From Candidatus Melainabacteria bacterium (GTDB lineage Bacteria; Cyanobacteriota; Vampirovibrionia; Gastranaerophilales; Gastranaerophilaceae), in NCBI GenBank assembly GCA_003258735.1, contig QHME01000002.1, forward strand, positions 192,751 through 256,750: a DNA stretch of 64,000 bases, in the 5' to 3' direction. Below, piece by piece: positions 8,175-17,380 of this stretch. The position numbers and the translations under genes are program-made. The notes below the pieces were generated by a model. The model was not told the DNA's origin. It made no database searches and was given only the letters and a program-made list of their open reading frames with translations. How positions within the stretch are numbered: the first letter of the stretch is position 1; each line of letters starts with the position of its first letter.

Positions 8175-9119
8175 ATGAAAGAATTTTTAAAAACAAATAC
8201 AGTTACTTATAACCTGATGTCGTTTACCGGATTTAAGTCTCTACTCATATTTTCACTGCTATTAGATGGTGCAAAATCTTATAACGAATTGCAAGAAATC
8301 TTGGAAAATCATCCATATTTGCATGAGACTGTTTCCTTTGATACACTTAGGATTTACCTAAATTCATTAAGAGAAATCGGTTGTAAAATCGTGAGAAAAA
8401 ATGATAATGGGATTACACGCTATGCAATAGATTCACACCCTTTTGAATTAAAATTTGATGATAAGCAAATTAAAAGCATCATTAAAATTTATAAGGCAAT
8501 TTCTAAATCTATTGATGTTTCTGATTTGATATCTTTACAACAATTTTTCACTAAATTTTCAAATTATGTTACAAATGAAGATTTGAAAATTAAATTGCAA
8601 AACATTTCACCATTAAATAACATTGACCCAAAATTGATAGAAAATTTAATGATGTATGCCAAGAATAATACTGAAATAACGGTTTATTACAATTCTAAAA
8701 TTTCCGGTGCAAAAAATATTACAATTTTGGTTGATAAATTACACATAAATAATGGCAAATTATATGTCAGTGGAATGAATTCTGAATATGAGACATACTC
8801 AAGTTTTCTTGTTTCAAAAATAGAAAAAATTGTAAGTGTTAATCTAAAAAATAAGACTATCCAATCGCCTGAAATTATTGTCGGATATGAATATAACAAA
8901 GATGAAAATGAAAACTTTGAAACATTGGATTGCGAAAAAATAATTCAAAAAGATGGAAATAAGTTGCTCGTTGAAATCACTTCAAAAAACAAATTTGAAC
9001 TTACACAACGAATTTTATTCCATTCTGCAAAATGTAAAGTTATATACCCAAAAGATTTTCAATCGCACATTATTTCAACACTAAAAAAAATGAAAGAGGA
9101 ATACATTGGCAAAGAATAG
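8175..9119 (+). CDS. WYL-domain-type transcriptional regulator (first of tandem pair)
   Basis: 314 residues. The N-terminal ~80 residues look like a winged helix-turn-helix (SYNELQEILENHPYLHETVSFDTLRIYLNSLREIG). A helical linker follows, and residues ~155-225 form a WYL-like beta domain (NTEITVYYNSKISGAKNITI...KLYVSGMNSEYETYSSFLVSKIEKI). A C-terminal WCX-like segment follows. WYL proteins sense small molecules or single-stranded nucleic acid and regulate transcription. The exact W-Y-L residues are not conserved, so this is a divergent member. TTGACA at 8069-8074 may be part of its promoter. Overlaps the next gene by 14 bases, so the two are translationally coupled. Confidence 0.65.
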   Translation: MKEFLKTNTVTYNLMSFTGFKSLLIFSLLLDGAKSYNELQEILENHPYLHETVSFDTLRIYLNSLREIGCKIVRKNDNGITRYAIDSHPFELKFDDKQIKSIIKIYKAISKSIDVSDLISLQQFFTKFSNYVTNEDLKIKLQNISPLNNIDPKLIENLMMYAKNNTEITVYYNSKISGAKNITILVDKLHINNGKLYVSGMNSEYETYSSFLVSKIEKIVSVNLKNKTIQSPEIIVGYEYNKDENENFETLDCEKIIQKDGNKLLVEITSKNKFELTQRILFHSAKCKVIYPKDFQSHIISTLKKMKEEYIGKE

Positions 9120-10041
9120 TGAAAGAAAAAACAGCAAAAAACTAAACGCAGGCTGTTTGAAAATTTTTCAACTTATTAAACTGCTTTATGAAGATAAGGC
9201 AGAATACAGCAGTGTAATTGAAATTTTTAAAGATGAAATAAATGAGCAATCAACAAATAATATCCAAGTAAATATAAATAAGTACATAAATACATTGAAA
9301 ATTTTTGGAATGAAAATTGTCAAAGAAAATCACAAGTTCAAATTATTGAGCAGCTTATATTCGCTTGACATGAATGTGGAAGATTTAAAATCACTTGCAA
9401 TTTTGGTGAATACCGCTAATAATTTTCCTGATAAAAATTTGACCGGCAAAGTTAATGAATTTGTCAAATCAATTGAACTTAGAATGGATGGAGAAGATAA
9501 ATTTGCACTGAATAATTTAACAAAAAATTCTGATTACGATTTTTCATTTTATTATTCAGATATCAGAAATCAAATTGATGAATGCGAAAAGATTTGCGCT
9601 GAAAAATTTGTAATAAATTTGTTATATAAAAAAGATGGAAAAGAAATTCGTTGCAAATGCACACCCAAAGAGGTTATCTATGACTCAAAAACTGCCTATT
9701 TAAAGGTTTATGATTCATCAGCAAGACAAAACTTAGAAATACCGATAAATACAATTTTATCAATCAATATGTTACCTCAACGCGCAAGCAATATTGAATT
9801 AAATACAACAGTTGTATACAAATTAAAAAACAGATTGGCAAAGACATATAAACTCAAAGAAAATGAAGATTCTGCAGGTTTAAATCAGGATGGAGAATTG
9901 ATAGTCATAAATAAAGAAGGTAATTTTGAGAAATTACTGCATAGACTTATGCGCTATTCTTCTGATTGTGAACTTGTCTCTCCAAAATTTTTGCGTAATG
10001 AAATGATTAAAATGATAAATGATACAATCGAAAATTATTAA
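9106..10041 (+). CDS. WYL-domain-type regulator (second of tandem pair)
   Basis: 311 residues starting at TTG (9106), inside the end of the first gene, with AGAGGA seven to eight bases upstream. N-terminal helical DNA-binding-like region (LKIFQLIKLLYEDKAEYSSVIEIFKDEI...TLKIFGMKIVKENHKFKL), then a WYL-like region around residues 160-225 (KFVINLLYKKDGKEIRCKCTPKEVIY) and a C-terminal domain resembling that of its neighbour (RLMRYSSDCELVSPKFLRNEMI compares with RILFHSAKCKVIYPKDFQSHII). The pair therefore looks like diverged duplicates acting together, as PafB and PafC do in Actinobacteria; that comparison is inference. Confidence 0.6.
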   Translation: MAKNSERKNSKKLNAGCLKIFQLIKLLYEDKAEYSSVIEIFKDEINEQSTNNIQVNINKYINTLKIFGMKIVKENHKFKLLSSLYSLDMNVEDLKSLAILVNTANNFPDKNLTGKVNEFVKSIELRMDGEDKFALNNLTKNSDYDFSFYYSDIRNQIDECEKICAEKFVINLLYKKDGKEIRCKCTPKEVIYDSKTAYLKVYDSSARQNLEIPINTILSINMLPQRASNIELNTTVVYKLKNRLAKTYKLKENEDSAGLNQDGELIVINKEGNFEKLLHRLMRYSSDCELVSPKFLRNEMIKMINDTIENY

Positions 10042-10054
10042 CAAGGGAGCTTGT

Positions 10055-10564
10055 ATGAATAAACTAAAAGAATTATTGCACGAAATTATCTACACGTATT
10101 TTAATGCATTTAAACAAATTACAAATTATTCAGAAACAGCCAAACGAAAAGAGTTTAATTTCTTTTTTCTTTGTTATTTCGTATTTTGGTTTATTTATCT
10201 TTTGTTGACATTTGTTTTGACTGTTGCGATCTCATTTTTTATCACAAAAGCACAAGAATATATCTTTTGGATAATAATGGGACTTGGTGCGCTATACCAT
10301 ATTGTCCATCAATTTCCGCTATTGGCTCTTATAAAAAGACGAATGAATGATATAATGCCTGATGCATCAAAATTGTATTTTAGAGATTATCTAGCAGTAT
10401 TTGCAGCACAAATTATTACATATTTTGCCTTGACCAAAATGATAACATCTTCTGCAAACAGTCTTTCCTTGCAAATAGTTTTAACCGCAATATTTATGCA
10501 ACTGTGCTCGATATTACTTTTGTTGACATGGATATATTTGATGGTTAAAAAAGGGAAAGATTAA
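10055..10564 (+). CDS. DUF805-like inner-membrane protein
   Basis: 169 residues from the ATG at 10055, chosen over an upstream in-frame ATG at 10019 because AAGGGAG lies 6-7 bases before 10055 and the earlier start would sit inside the preceding gene. About four hydrophobic segments are visible (FFFLCYFVFWFIYLLLTFVL, EYIFWIIMGLGALYHIV, YLAVFAAQIITYFAL, LQIVLTAIFMQLCSILLLL). The N-terminal YFNAFKQITNYSETAKRKEF followed by the first helix is the pattern of DUF805 proteins (R-x-E-F/Y-W). It begins 13 bases after the second WYL gene and is likely in the same operon. Function unknown. Confidence 0.6.
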   Translation: MNKLKELLHEIIYTYFNAFKQITNYSETAKRKEFNFFFLCYFVFWFIYLLLTFVLTVAISFFITKAQEYIFWIIMGLGALYHIVHQFPLLALIKRRMNDIMPDASKLYFRDYLAVFAAQIITYFALTKMITSSANSLSLQIVLTAIFMQLCSILLLLTWIYLMVKKGKD

Positions 10565-10569
10565 AAAAT

Positions 10570-11787
10570 TTAGCAATAACACCTTGCATGCGGAAGTTTG
10601 ATTATAAATTCAGCTCCTTGATTTTCTTCACTTTTTACTGAAATATTTCCATCATGCAATTTAGTAAATTCTTTTGCAATAGTTAAACCAAGTCCGGTTG
10701 AAGCTTCTGTTTTAGCACTTTCAACTTGAAAAAATTTTGAAAATATTTTTTTATGATGCTTTTTCGGAATTCCAATGCCATCATCTTTTATTGAAATTAC
10801 TAAGTTTTCACCTTTTAAATTGGTAGAAATTATAATTTCAGACTTTGCATATTTTATAGCATTACTCAAAATATTTAATAAAATCTGTTCAATCTTCATA
10901 TAATCTGCAATAATTTCTATAGGTTCTTCAATTTCTTTCTTTATTGTTAGATTTTTTTTAGCAGCCAGTGGTGTAATAATATTACACGCTTCAATTATGG
11001 CATCAGAAATATTGAAGGTCGAAAGGTTTAATTTCAGAGTGTGAGATTCAATTTTTGCAATATCAAGAATTTCATTTATCATCCCAAGTAACTTAATTCC
11101 GGAGGCTTTTATATCCTCCACATATTCTGATTGCTTATCATTCAAATCTCCAAAAATTTTGCCACCAAGAGCCTCAGAAAAGCCAATAATTGAATTTAGT
11201 GGAGTGCGCAAATCATGCGAAACATTTGCAATAAATTGATTTTGCAATTTTTCATTTTCTTTAATTTTTGAATTTTGTTTTTTTACATTTTCATACGCCT
11301 GATGCGTCTCTACAATGCCTTCTTCCATTGCCTTGACCTGCATTTTCAGAATTTTTGAAACCTCTAAATCTTTTAACAAATTAGCAATAATTTTTGTGCA
11401 GGTTTTAAAAATAAGTTTTTCATCAAGAGAAAAATCCGGCTCGTTTCGCTCAATTACAAGAATACCCAAAATAGCACCTTTTATTTCTAATCTTGAACAA
11501 AGCAGATATTTTTGGCTGTTAAAAAGTTTTTTTATATCATCTGAAATATCTTCATAATGTGGGTCATACAGCTTTTTGGATAAGGAATCATCAATTTTAA
11601 TTGTTTCAATTTTCGGAAAATTTTTGCTATATTCAAGACTCAAAAAATTTGGTGTCAAATAAAAAATTCCGGCAGAATCTAACTTGATAACCTCATCTAA
11701 TACATCAAACATAGCCTTGTGATGAGTTGTTTTGTTCAAGTCTAAATCATAAAATTTATTAATTTTTTCAATTGCATTTTTATACAT
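10570..11787 (-). CDS. Soluble GAF-type sensor histidine kinase
   Basis: 405 residues with no transmembrane segment. An N-terminal GAF-like domain (~20-135) is followed by a coiled coil (~140-182), then a HisKA domain with H-box FIANVSHDLRTPLNS (phospho-accepting His191). The HATPase domain has N-box ILLNILSNAIKYA, G1 DDGIGIPKKH, F-box IFSKFFQ and G2 STGLGLTIAKE. No response regulator is adjacent, so it is an orphan kinase. It follows hpt by 16 bases on the same strand at the end of the long leftward gene string, so cotranscription is likely. Its signal is unknown, but a cytoplasmic one is expected. Confidence 0.9.
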   Translation of the reverse strand: MYKNAIEKINKFYDLDLNKTTHHKAMFDVLDEVIKLDSAGIFYLTPNFLSLEYSKNFPKIETIKIDDSLSKKLYDPHYEDISDDIKKLFNSQKYLLCSRLEIKGAILGILVIERNEPDFSLDEKLIFKTCTKIIANLLKDLEVSKILKMQVKAMEEGIVETHQAYENVKKQNSKIKENEKLQNQFIANVSHDLRTPLNSIIGFSEALGGKIFGDLNDKQSEYVEDIKASGIKLLGMINEILDIAKIESHTLKLNLSTFNISDAIIEACNIITPLAAKKNLTIKKEIEEPIEIIADYMKIEQILLNILSNAIKYAKSEIIISTNLKGENLVISIKDDGIGIPKKHHKKIFSKFFQVESAKTEASTGLGLTIAKEFTKLHDGNISVKSEENQGAEFIIKLPHARCYC

Positions 11788-11803
11788 TTGAAAACCTCAA
11801 AAA

Positions 11804-12343
11804 TTACATTTCCTTGTAGCCAATATAGCGCAAATTTCTATAATATCCCTCATAATCTAAACCATATCCGACAACAAACTTGTTATCAACTTCAAAGCCA
11901 TAATAATCCGGCTCTATATCGACTTTTCTTGTGATTTTTTTATCAAGCAAAGAGCAGAATTTTATTGACTTTGCATTAAAGTTACAGTGCATAAAATCCA
12001 TCAAAAATTTTGCAGTCAGACCTGTATCTACAATATCTTCAACTATTAAAACATTTTTGCCGTTTAAATCAGGCAATTTGATATCTACGGCATTTACTTT
12101 TCCCGATGTTGAAAAACCACTACCATAACTTGATAATCTGATAAATTCCATCTGCAAAGGCATATCCAGATGTTTTACAAGATCAACCGCAAACATAACA
12201 GCGCCTTTTAATACACAAATTGCAATAACCTCTTCGCCATTATAAAATTTGTTCATTTCTTGCGCTAATTCTTTGATTCTAGTTTGTATTTGTTCTTCGC
12301 TAAACAATATTTTTAAATCTTCAGGTTTTAAATCTAATTCCAT
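11804..12343 (-). CDS. hpt: Hypoxanthine phosphoribosyltransferase
   Basis: A 179-residue purine salvage enzyme that converts hypoxanthine (and guanine) plus PRPP to IMP/GMP. The PRPP-binding motif is VLIVEDIVDTGLTA (~102-115), with the flexible loop LSSYGSGFSTSGKV before it and the base-binding KFVVGYGLDYEGYYRNL near the C-terminus, all as in HPRT. Starts one base after the tilS stop codon: the tilS-hpt order is common in bacteria and implies cotranscription. Confidence 0.95.
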   Translation of the reverse strand: MELDLKPEDLKILFSEEQIQTRIKELAQEMNKFYNGEEVIAICVLKGAVMFAVDLVKHLDMPLQMEFIRLSSYGSGFSTSGKVNAVDIKLPDLNGKNVLIVEDIVDTGLTAKFLMDFMHCNFNAKSIKFCSLLDKKITRKVDIEPDYYGFEVDNKFVVGYGLDYEGYYRNLRYIGYKEM

Positions 12344-12344
12344 T

Positions 12345-13685
12345 TTATATGCCCTCTTTCTTATATAATTGCAACCTATGTGTTGGTTTAGATATAATTT
12401 TTATTCTATCACTAATACCCAGTCCAATTGCCCACAAAACTTCTTCTCCTTGTGTTAAAAATAAAAGATTATCTTTTTGGTGATTTGGTATTTTTTTTGC
12501 ATTCAAGTATTTTTTTAATTTTTGAGAACCTCTCATTCCAAAAGGTCTTATAATATCACCATCTTGACGCTGTCGTAATTCAAATTCAAAATCAATATTT
12601 TCAAGATTTACATAAGCAATATTTTCATTATCTTTTGGAAATTTTTTCACATTTTTTGAAAATTTTTCTATCTCAAAAATATAATCTCCAATTTCATATT
12701 TTCCTTCTTTATTTATAAAAACATTTTGAAAATTTTCGGATTTTTTATCAGTAATTTCCATATATTTTTCATTAACAAAAAGCCATAAATTGTTAGTTAA
12801 AGAACAAATTTTACCTGACTTTGAGTCTTTAGTTTCGTAGATAAAATTTAAAATATTTTCTATTTTTTTTCTATCATAATCAAGATTATTTTTGATAAAA
12901 ATATTATAAACAATTCGTTTTTGTACACTAATTTTGTGAGCTAAAAATTTTGATATATTTATTCTATTTTTATCTGAAATTTTACCCAAAATTTCATCAA
13001 TTGAATCGTTTATAATTTCGTTATCATCCTGAGCAATTTCTGATAGCGAATTGATTGTATCAATAACATTTGGATTAACTTCTTTTAATAAGGGTAAAAT
13101 TTTTGTTCTAATAAAATTTCGTTTATATTTTATATCATTATTTGAACTATCTAAATTTGGAGTTAGCCCTAATTTTTGAGAATATTTTTCGATTTCACCA
13201 CGCGCAATAGATAACAACGGACGATAATAAATATCTCTATGAGCACTAATACCTTGTAAACCGTAAACCCCTGTCCCCATACAAATACGATAAATCAAAG
13301 TTTCTGCATTGTCATTTTTATTGTGTGCTGTAAATACAATCTTGCTAGCAAACTTTTTACTGCACTTTTCAAAGAATTTGTATCTCGCATCACGTGCTGC
13401 AGTCTCTGTATGCGCAATATTTTGGTCCAGTTCTTCACTATAAAAATCTATTCCAAGATTTTTACAAAAATTTTGACAATTTAATTGTTCTCTATCACTC
13501 TCTTGACCGCGCCATTTGTGATTTAGGTGAATTGCAACAATTTTATTTTTGCAAACTCTTTTTAGCGCATGAAGTAAACACATTGAATCAAAACCGCCTG
13601 AAAAAGCCACAAGATATACCAAATCTGATTTTTCTAAATCGTATTTTTGTAAAAAAGTTTTAATTGTACTATCAATTTTATTCAT
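12345..13685 (-). CDS. tilS: tRNA(Ile)-lysidine synthase
   Basis: 446 residues. TilS attaches lysine to C34 of the minor tRNA-Ile(CAU) so that it reads AUA, an essential step. The N-type ATP pyrophosphatase loop is FSGGFDSMCLLHAL (residues ~28-41; family SGGxDS). Further family motifs are HLNHKWRGQESDREQ, HNKNDNAETLIYR and NFIRTKILPLL. The C-terminal region has the TilS C domain (RQRQDGDIIRPFGMRGSQKLKKYL ...). Length is in the usual range. Lies between the triple Clp_N gene and hpt. Confidence 0.95.
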   Translation of the reverse strand: MNKIDSTIKTFLQKYDLEKSDLVYLVAFSGGFDSMCLLHALKRVCKNKIVAIHLNHKWRGQESDREQLNCQNFCKNLGIDFYSEELDQNIAHTETAARDARYKFFEKCSKKFASKIVFTAHNKNDNAETLIYRICMGTGVYGLQGISAHRDIYYRPLLSIARGEIEKYSQKLGLTPNLDSSNNDIKYKRNFIRTKILPLLKEVNPNVIDTINSLSEIAQDDNEIINDSIDEILGKISDKNRINISKFLAHKISVQKRIVYNIFIKNNLDYDRKKIENILNFIYETKDSKSGKICSLTNNLWLFVNEKYMEITDKKSENFQNVFINKEGKYEIGDYIFEIEKFSKNVKKFPKDNENIAYVNLENIDFEFELRQRQDGDIIRPFGMRGSQKLKKYLNAKKIPNHQKDNLLFLTQGEEVLWAIGLGISDRIKIISKPTHRLQLYKKEGI

Positions 13686-13691
13686 AGCTTT

Positions 13692-15056
13692 TTAGTTTTG
13701 ATGGGCAAGGTGTTTTTTTATACCTTCACGAATCTCAACAACATCAGTACCTAGAGACTCTAGTGCTTGCATAGCAAGAGAATCAGGTTCTGTTGTAATT
13801 GCATATAGCAAGTCTGAAGATTCGATTTTTGTTTTGTTTTGTTTTTTTGCGTATTCCCAAGCCGTTTCCAATACACGTTTTGCACGTTTGGTAAATACCA
13901 TTTCTTTATCGGTATATTCATTACCACAGCCAACAATTTTTTCAACCACAATTCTTGCATCACGAATATTGATTTCTAATTCCTTTAACACAACCGCGCC
14001 AATACCTGTAGCCTCACCAATTATGCCGAGTAAGAACATTTCCGTACCGACAACTCCACGTCCGATTCGCCTTGCTTCTTGCTTTGCTAATCGCAGGATA
14101 GTAAGAGTTTCAGGCATTTGTTTTTCGATTGGTTTTATAATTCCATGTGCCAAATCATCGTCATTAATGTGTAATTCCTTAAAAATGTTATAGGCAACAC
14201 CTTTTTTGGTTTTGAGCAAACCCAAAACCATGTGTTCAGGCAAAACTTCAGAAGAACCAAGTTCTTTTGCTGTTTGCAAAGCCAAACTCATTGCTCTAAA
14301 AGCGTTTGGAGTAAATACAATTTGACGTCCTTCATATTCAGCTTGCCTTGAATCCACTTGAGCCAATTTTTCTTCAAAATTTTCTTCGGTAAGTCCGAAT
14401 GTAGCAAGAATTTTGGCTAAATCAGAATTTTTATCTTCCAAAATTGAAGAAATAATTTGTTCTGTTCCCAAAATTTCGTAATTTGAAGTTGATAATTTTG
14501 AAACAGCTCGTTCAAAGACTTTTGATGATTGAGGATTGTCAAACAATGAGTCTGTTTCTTGAGTCAAATTAACTTCTTGCTCTTTATTTTCATCCAATTC
14601 TGGGTGATAATCCTTTTTCACTTTTCTTTGAACAAGCTTTTCAATTAATGGTTTAGATTTCTCGATATCAAATCCGAGGTTTTCCAAATACTGCGGAATT
14701 TTTGACTGCTTGTCACTAATTGCAGCAAGAACAAGGTGTTCATAGTGCACAGTTGGATTTCCGGATTTTTCTATCAATTTCATAGTTTCTGTCAAAATTC
14801 GTTTGAAATCCTCACTAAACGGAATAGAAGAGGTCATATCCGATTCTTCAATATTTAAACTCAGATAAATCTCTTCAGCCAAACGTTCATAAGTTATGTT
14901 ATATGATTTGAAAATTTTGGCACAAAATCCTTTAGTCTCTTTTACAAGAGCCAACAACAGATGCTCTGATAAAACTTTATCAGAATGGTCATATATCGCT
15001 GTATTTTGAGCCTCAACAATTACATTAACGGCTTTTTCCGTAAATTTTTCAAACAA
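13692..15056 (-). CDS. ATPase-less protein of three tandem Clp_N domains
   Basis: 454 residues made entirely of ClpA/ClpC-type N-domains. There are three double-repeat units at about 1-145 (MFEKFTEKAVNVIVEAQ...), 170-308 (FTPNAFRAMSLALQTAKELG) and 313-451 (LAKQEARRIGRGVVGTEMFL... FTKRAKRVLETAWEYAKKQ). The third is closest to a cyanobacterial or plastid ClpC N-domain. No Walker A, Walker B or ClpP-binding loop is present. In ClpC the N-domain binds adaptors and substrates, so a free tandem array could act as an adaptor, a competitor or a substrate receptor; that is inference. Sits 6 bases before tilS in the same gene string as a lone ClpX-type zinc finger. Confidence 0.85.
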   Translation of the reverse strand: MFEKFTEKAVNVIVEAQNTAIYDHSDKVLSEHLLLALVKETKGFCAKIFKSYNITYERLAEEIYLSLNIEESDMTSSIPFSEDFKRILTETMKLIEKSGNPTVHYEHLVLAAISDKQSKIPQYLENLGFDIEKSKPLIEKLVQRKVKKDYHPELDENKEQEVNLTQETDSLFDNPQSSKVFERAVSKLSTSNYEILGTEQIISSILEDKNSDLAKILATFGLTEENFEEKLAQVDSRQAEYEGRQIVFTPNAFRAMSLALQTAKELGSSEVLPEHMVLGLLKTKKGVAYNIFKELHINDDDLAHGIIKPIEKQMPETLTILRLAKQEARRIGRGVVGTEMFLLGIIGEATGIGAVVLKELEINIRDARIVVEKIVGCGNEYTDKEMVFTKRAKRVLETAWEYAKKQNKTKIESSDLLYAITTEPDSLAMQALESLGTDVVEIREGIKKHLAHQN

Positions 15057-15070
15057 AATGAGATTCCTTA

Positions 15071-15355
15071 CTATTCTTCTGTTTCTTCGTCTTCGCCTTC
15101 TTCATATTCAAGGTTTTCAATGTATTCTTGAACTTTTTCAAATTCATCATCATCATCAATTGTTTCGAAGAATACTTCTTCGCCTTCTTCAGTGTATCTC
15201 ATCAATACAACTTCAGGTTCTTCTTCTTTTGAATCAGCTTCAACTAAAAGTGCATATTGTTTTCCTTCAAATTCAACAATGTCATACAATTCACATTTGA
15301 TTACTGTACCGTCATCATCTGTGATTTCAATAATGTTTTCTTCATCAATAGCCAT
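15071..15355 (-). CDS. DUF1292 family acidic protein
   Basis: 94 residues, highly acidic, of the DUF1292 (YrzB-like) family common in Firmicutes and relatives. The ATG at 15355 was chosen because AAGGAG lies 8-9 bases upstream; a longer open frame to 15415 would overlap ruvX. The core NIIEITDDDGTVIKCELYDIVEFEGKQYALL is typical, followed by an acidic tail. In Firmicutes this gene often sits next to ruvX (yrzL-yrrK-yrzB), and here it follows ruvX by 20 bases. Molecular role unknown. Confidence 0.85.
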   Translation of the reverse strand: MAIDEENIIEITDDDGTVIKCELYDIVEFEGKQYALLVEADSKEEEPEVVLMRYTEEGEEVFFETIDDDDEFEKVQEYIENLEYEEGEDEETEE

Positions 15356-15375
15356 TGGGTATTCTCCTTTATTTT

Positions 15376-15780
15376 CTATTTTGTACGTGACAGATATTGT
15401 TCCAGTATAATACAAGCACTCTCAATATCAACCAGTCCTTTATCTTTTCTAAAGTCTATTTTTTTATTCCGAAGATTTTCTTCTGCGGTATCTGAGGTCA
15501 GACGTTCATCTTCAAAAATCACTTCAAAATCTTTGATTTTTGACGCAAATTCTTCACAGTTTTCAGCCTGAAAACCTTTAGTACCATCCATATTCAATGG
15601 TAAACCAACTACAATTTTTTCAACATGGTTTTCTTTAGCAATTTTTTTAATGGATTCTAACGCATTTTCTTCCGGCTCTCTTGGAATATAAGAATGACCA
15701 TTTGCAAGCATCAACAAATAATCGCTCAGAGCGATTCCTATTCGTTTGGTGCCGATATCAAGAGCCATAACTTTATACAT
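15376..15780 (-). CDS. ruvX: Putative pre-16S rRNA nuclease RuvX/YqgF
   Basis: 134 residues with an RNase H-like fold. The catalytic Asp-containing start MALDIGTKRIGIALSD, central VVGLPLNMDGT and FEDERLTSDTAEENL match YqgF, which processes the 5' end of 16S rRNA. The C-terminal Asp region (KGLVDIESACIILEQYL) is also conserved. It overlaps the end of the HEAT-like gene by 8 bases and precedes DUF1292, so it is translated within one operon. Confidence 0.94.
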   Translation of the reverse strand: MYKVMALDIGTKRIGIALSDYLLMLANGHSYIPREPEENALESIKKIAKENHVEKIVVGLPLNMDGTKGFQAENCEEFASKIKDFEVIFEDERLTSDTAEENLRNKKIDFRKDKGLVDIESACIILEQYLSRTK

Positions 15781-17374
15781 TATTTACCCACTTTTCTTCA
15801 ATATACTTGATTTTATCGTTTATTTCATCATGAGTCAAGTCATATTTATCAATACTTTTGTTATATTTAACAACCGCTAAATATTCATAAATACTGCGTC
15901 TTAGAATTATCTCAAACATTTTACTTAAAAGTTCATCACTATTTATCAACCCTAAAAGTTCAGCAGCTTCAGAATCTTTTCCAATTGCAAATTTGATATA
16001 CGCAGCCATATACAATTTCTTTATCCAAGCCTGACGTTCTTGCTCATAAAAAACTTTATCCAAATTATTTTCTACAAGTTCATCAAGATTTTGTGTTGAC
16101 TTTAATTCTCTTAAGACTTCGTCAAATTCACTACTGTAACCGCTATCCAAAAACCAATGCTCTGATATTTTCATTTTTGCAAGTTCTTCAATAATAGAAG
16201 AATCAACTTTTGATGGAAAAACTTGCTCTTTCAAAATTTGTTCAATTGGTTCACTATCATAATCAATATCAATCAACAGATTTTTCCAACAAACGTATTC
16301 ATAAGGAAGTTTCCAACTGTTTTGATTATTTTTAATTGTTGTAATTTCTGCATTATAAAGAATTGTTTTAAATGATTCTGGATTGATGTCAATAGTTTTT
16401 TCATCCCTCAAAAATCTTTCTAAAATTTTGCTACATTCAAATTTTGAAATTTCAAAGAAACCAAAACAATCTCTAATACCGGTTTCAATATTGATTACAA
16501 TAGATACGAATCTGATTTTTTCATTGTTCGTAATTCTCGTAAAAATTAACGCTTGATCACCGTGCCCATCAGGATATGTCATATAAAATTTATAAGGTTT
16601 GCTATTTGATAAAATTTTTGTGTAAAATTCTTTTGTGTTATCTTCCCTCATTCCTGAAATTTTAATTGTAGAAAGACTTTTACGAATAGCCTGAGATAAC
16701 TCTCCATCTGATAATGCCAACATTTCATTAAGAACATGCAATGCAAGTTGCGATTTTGTATCAGCCAAAAGCTTTAACGCCTCTTTGCCTTCAGGACTAT
16801 TAGGTTCTGAGACAAAAACAGGAATCAAAATATTTGCCAAAGCATCAGATTCAAAATCCTCACTAAACGAATTTAACAAGGTAATCTTGTCTTGGACTCT
16901 AAGAGTTGTCAAAAAGTCCATAAAATCAATTTGAACCTCTGGATTAATTACAGCAGTATTTAAAAGTTGCTTTGTATTTTCATCAAGCAAACTTTGTGCA
17001 TCGTTCAAATATTCTTCACATGATTCATAAGACCAATCAGCATCTAAATCTCGCAAAAGGTTTAATATTGTGATTTTTACCTCAGTTTGCAAATTTTGAT
17101 TTTTTAAAGACTCCCAAAGTTTGTTAACCAATTCATCTTTTTGTACATAATGTTCCAGCATAAAACAGATTACAGGTATTTTTGCAGTATCTGCATTTGA
17201 CAATTCTTTAAACAACACTTTTGAAATAACTTTTTTATCTTCTTGAGCATCTAGCATTTCAAAATCAGCAAGACAATTCTGAATATCATCTACCGAATTT
17301 ATTTTGTTAAGTAGTGTTGTTATTGCATTTTTTAACTCGAACGGATTTAATTGTTTAAACTTGGAGGTTGTCAT
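15773..17374 (-). CDS. HEAT-repeat-like protein, unknown function
   Basis: 533 residues, not recognised. Residues 1-~250 are a run of helical pairs with leucine-rich spacing (VLFKELSNADTAKIPVICFM, LNLLRDLDADWSYESCEEYL, EALKLLADTKSQLALHVLNE) that suggest HEAT-like repeats. The middle section (~265-360) looks like a mixed alpha/beta domain (FYMTYPDGHGDQALIFTRI, FVSIVINIETGIRDCFGFFE). The C-terminal third is helical again. No signal peptide or membrane segment. It lies between the zinc-finger gene and ruvX in one operon with short gaps. It may scaffold protein-protein contacts. Confidence 0.6.
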   Translation of the reverse strand: MTTSKFKQLNPFELKNAITTLLNKINSVDDIQNCLADFEMLDAQEDKKVISKVLFKELSNADTAKIPVICFMLEHYVQKDELVNKLWESLKNQNLQTEVKITILNLLRDLDADWSYESCEEYLNDAQSLLDENTKQLLNTAVINPEVQIDFMDFLTTLRVQDKITLLNSFSEDFESDALANILIPVFVSEPNSPEGKEALKLLADTKSQLALHVLNEMLALSDGELSQAIRKSLSTIKISGMREDNTKEFYTKILSNSKPYKFYMTYPDGHGDQALIFTRITNNEKIRFVSIVINIETGIRDCFGFFEISKFECSKILERFLRDEKTIDINPESFKTILYNAEITTIKNNQNSWKLPYEYVCWKNLLIDIDYDSEPIEQILKEQVFPSKVDSSIIEELAKMKISEHWFLDSGYSSEFDEVLRELKSTQNLDELVENNLDKVFYEQERQAWIKKLYMAAYIKFAIGKDSEAAELLGLINSDELLSKMFEIILRRSIYEYLAVVKYNKSIDKYDLTHDEINDKIKYIEEKWVNNV

Positions 17375-17380
17375 TTTAAA

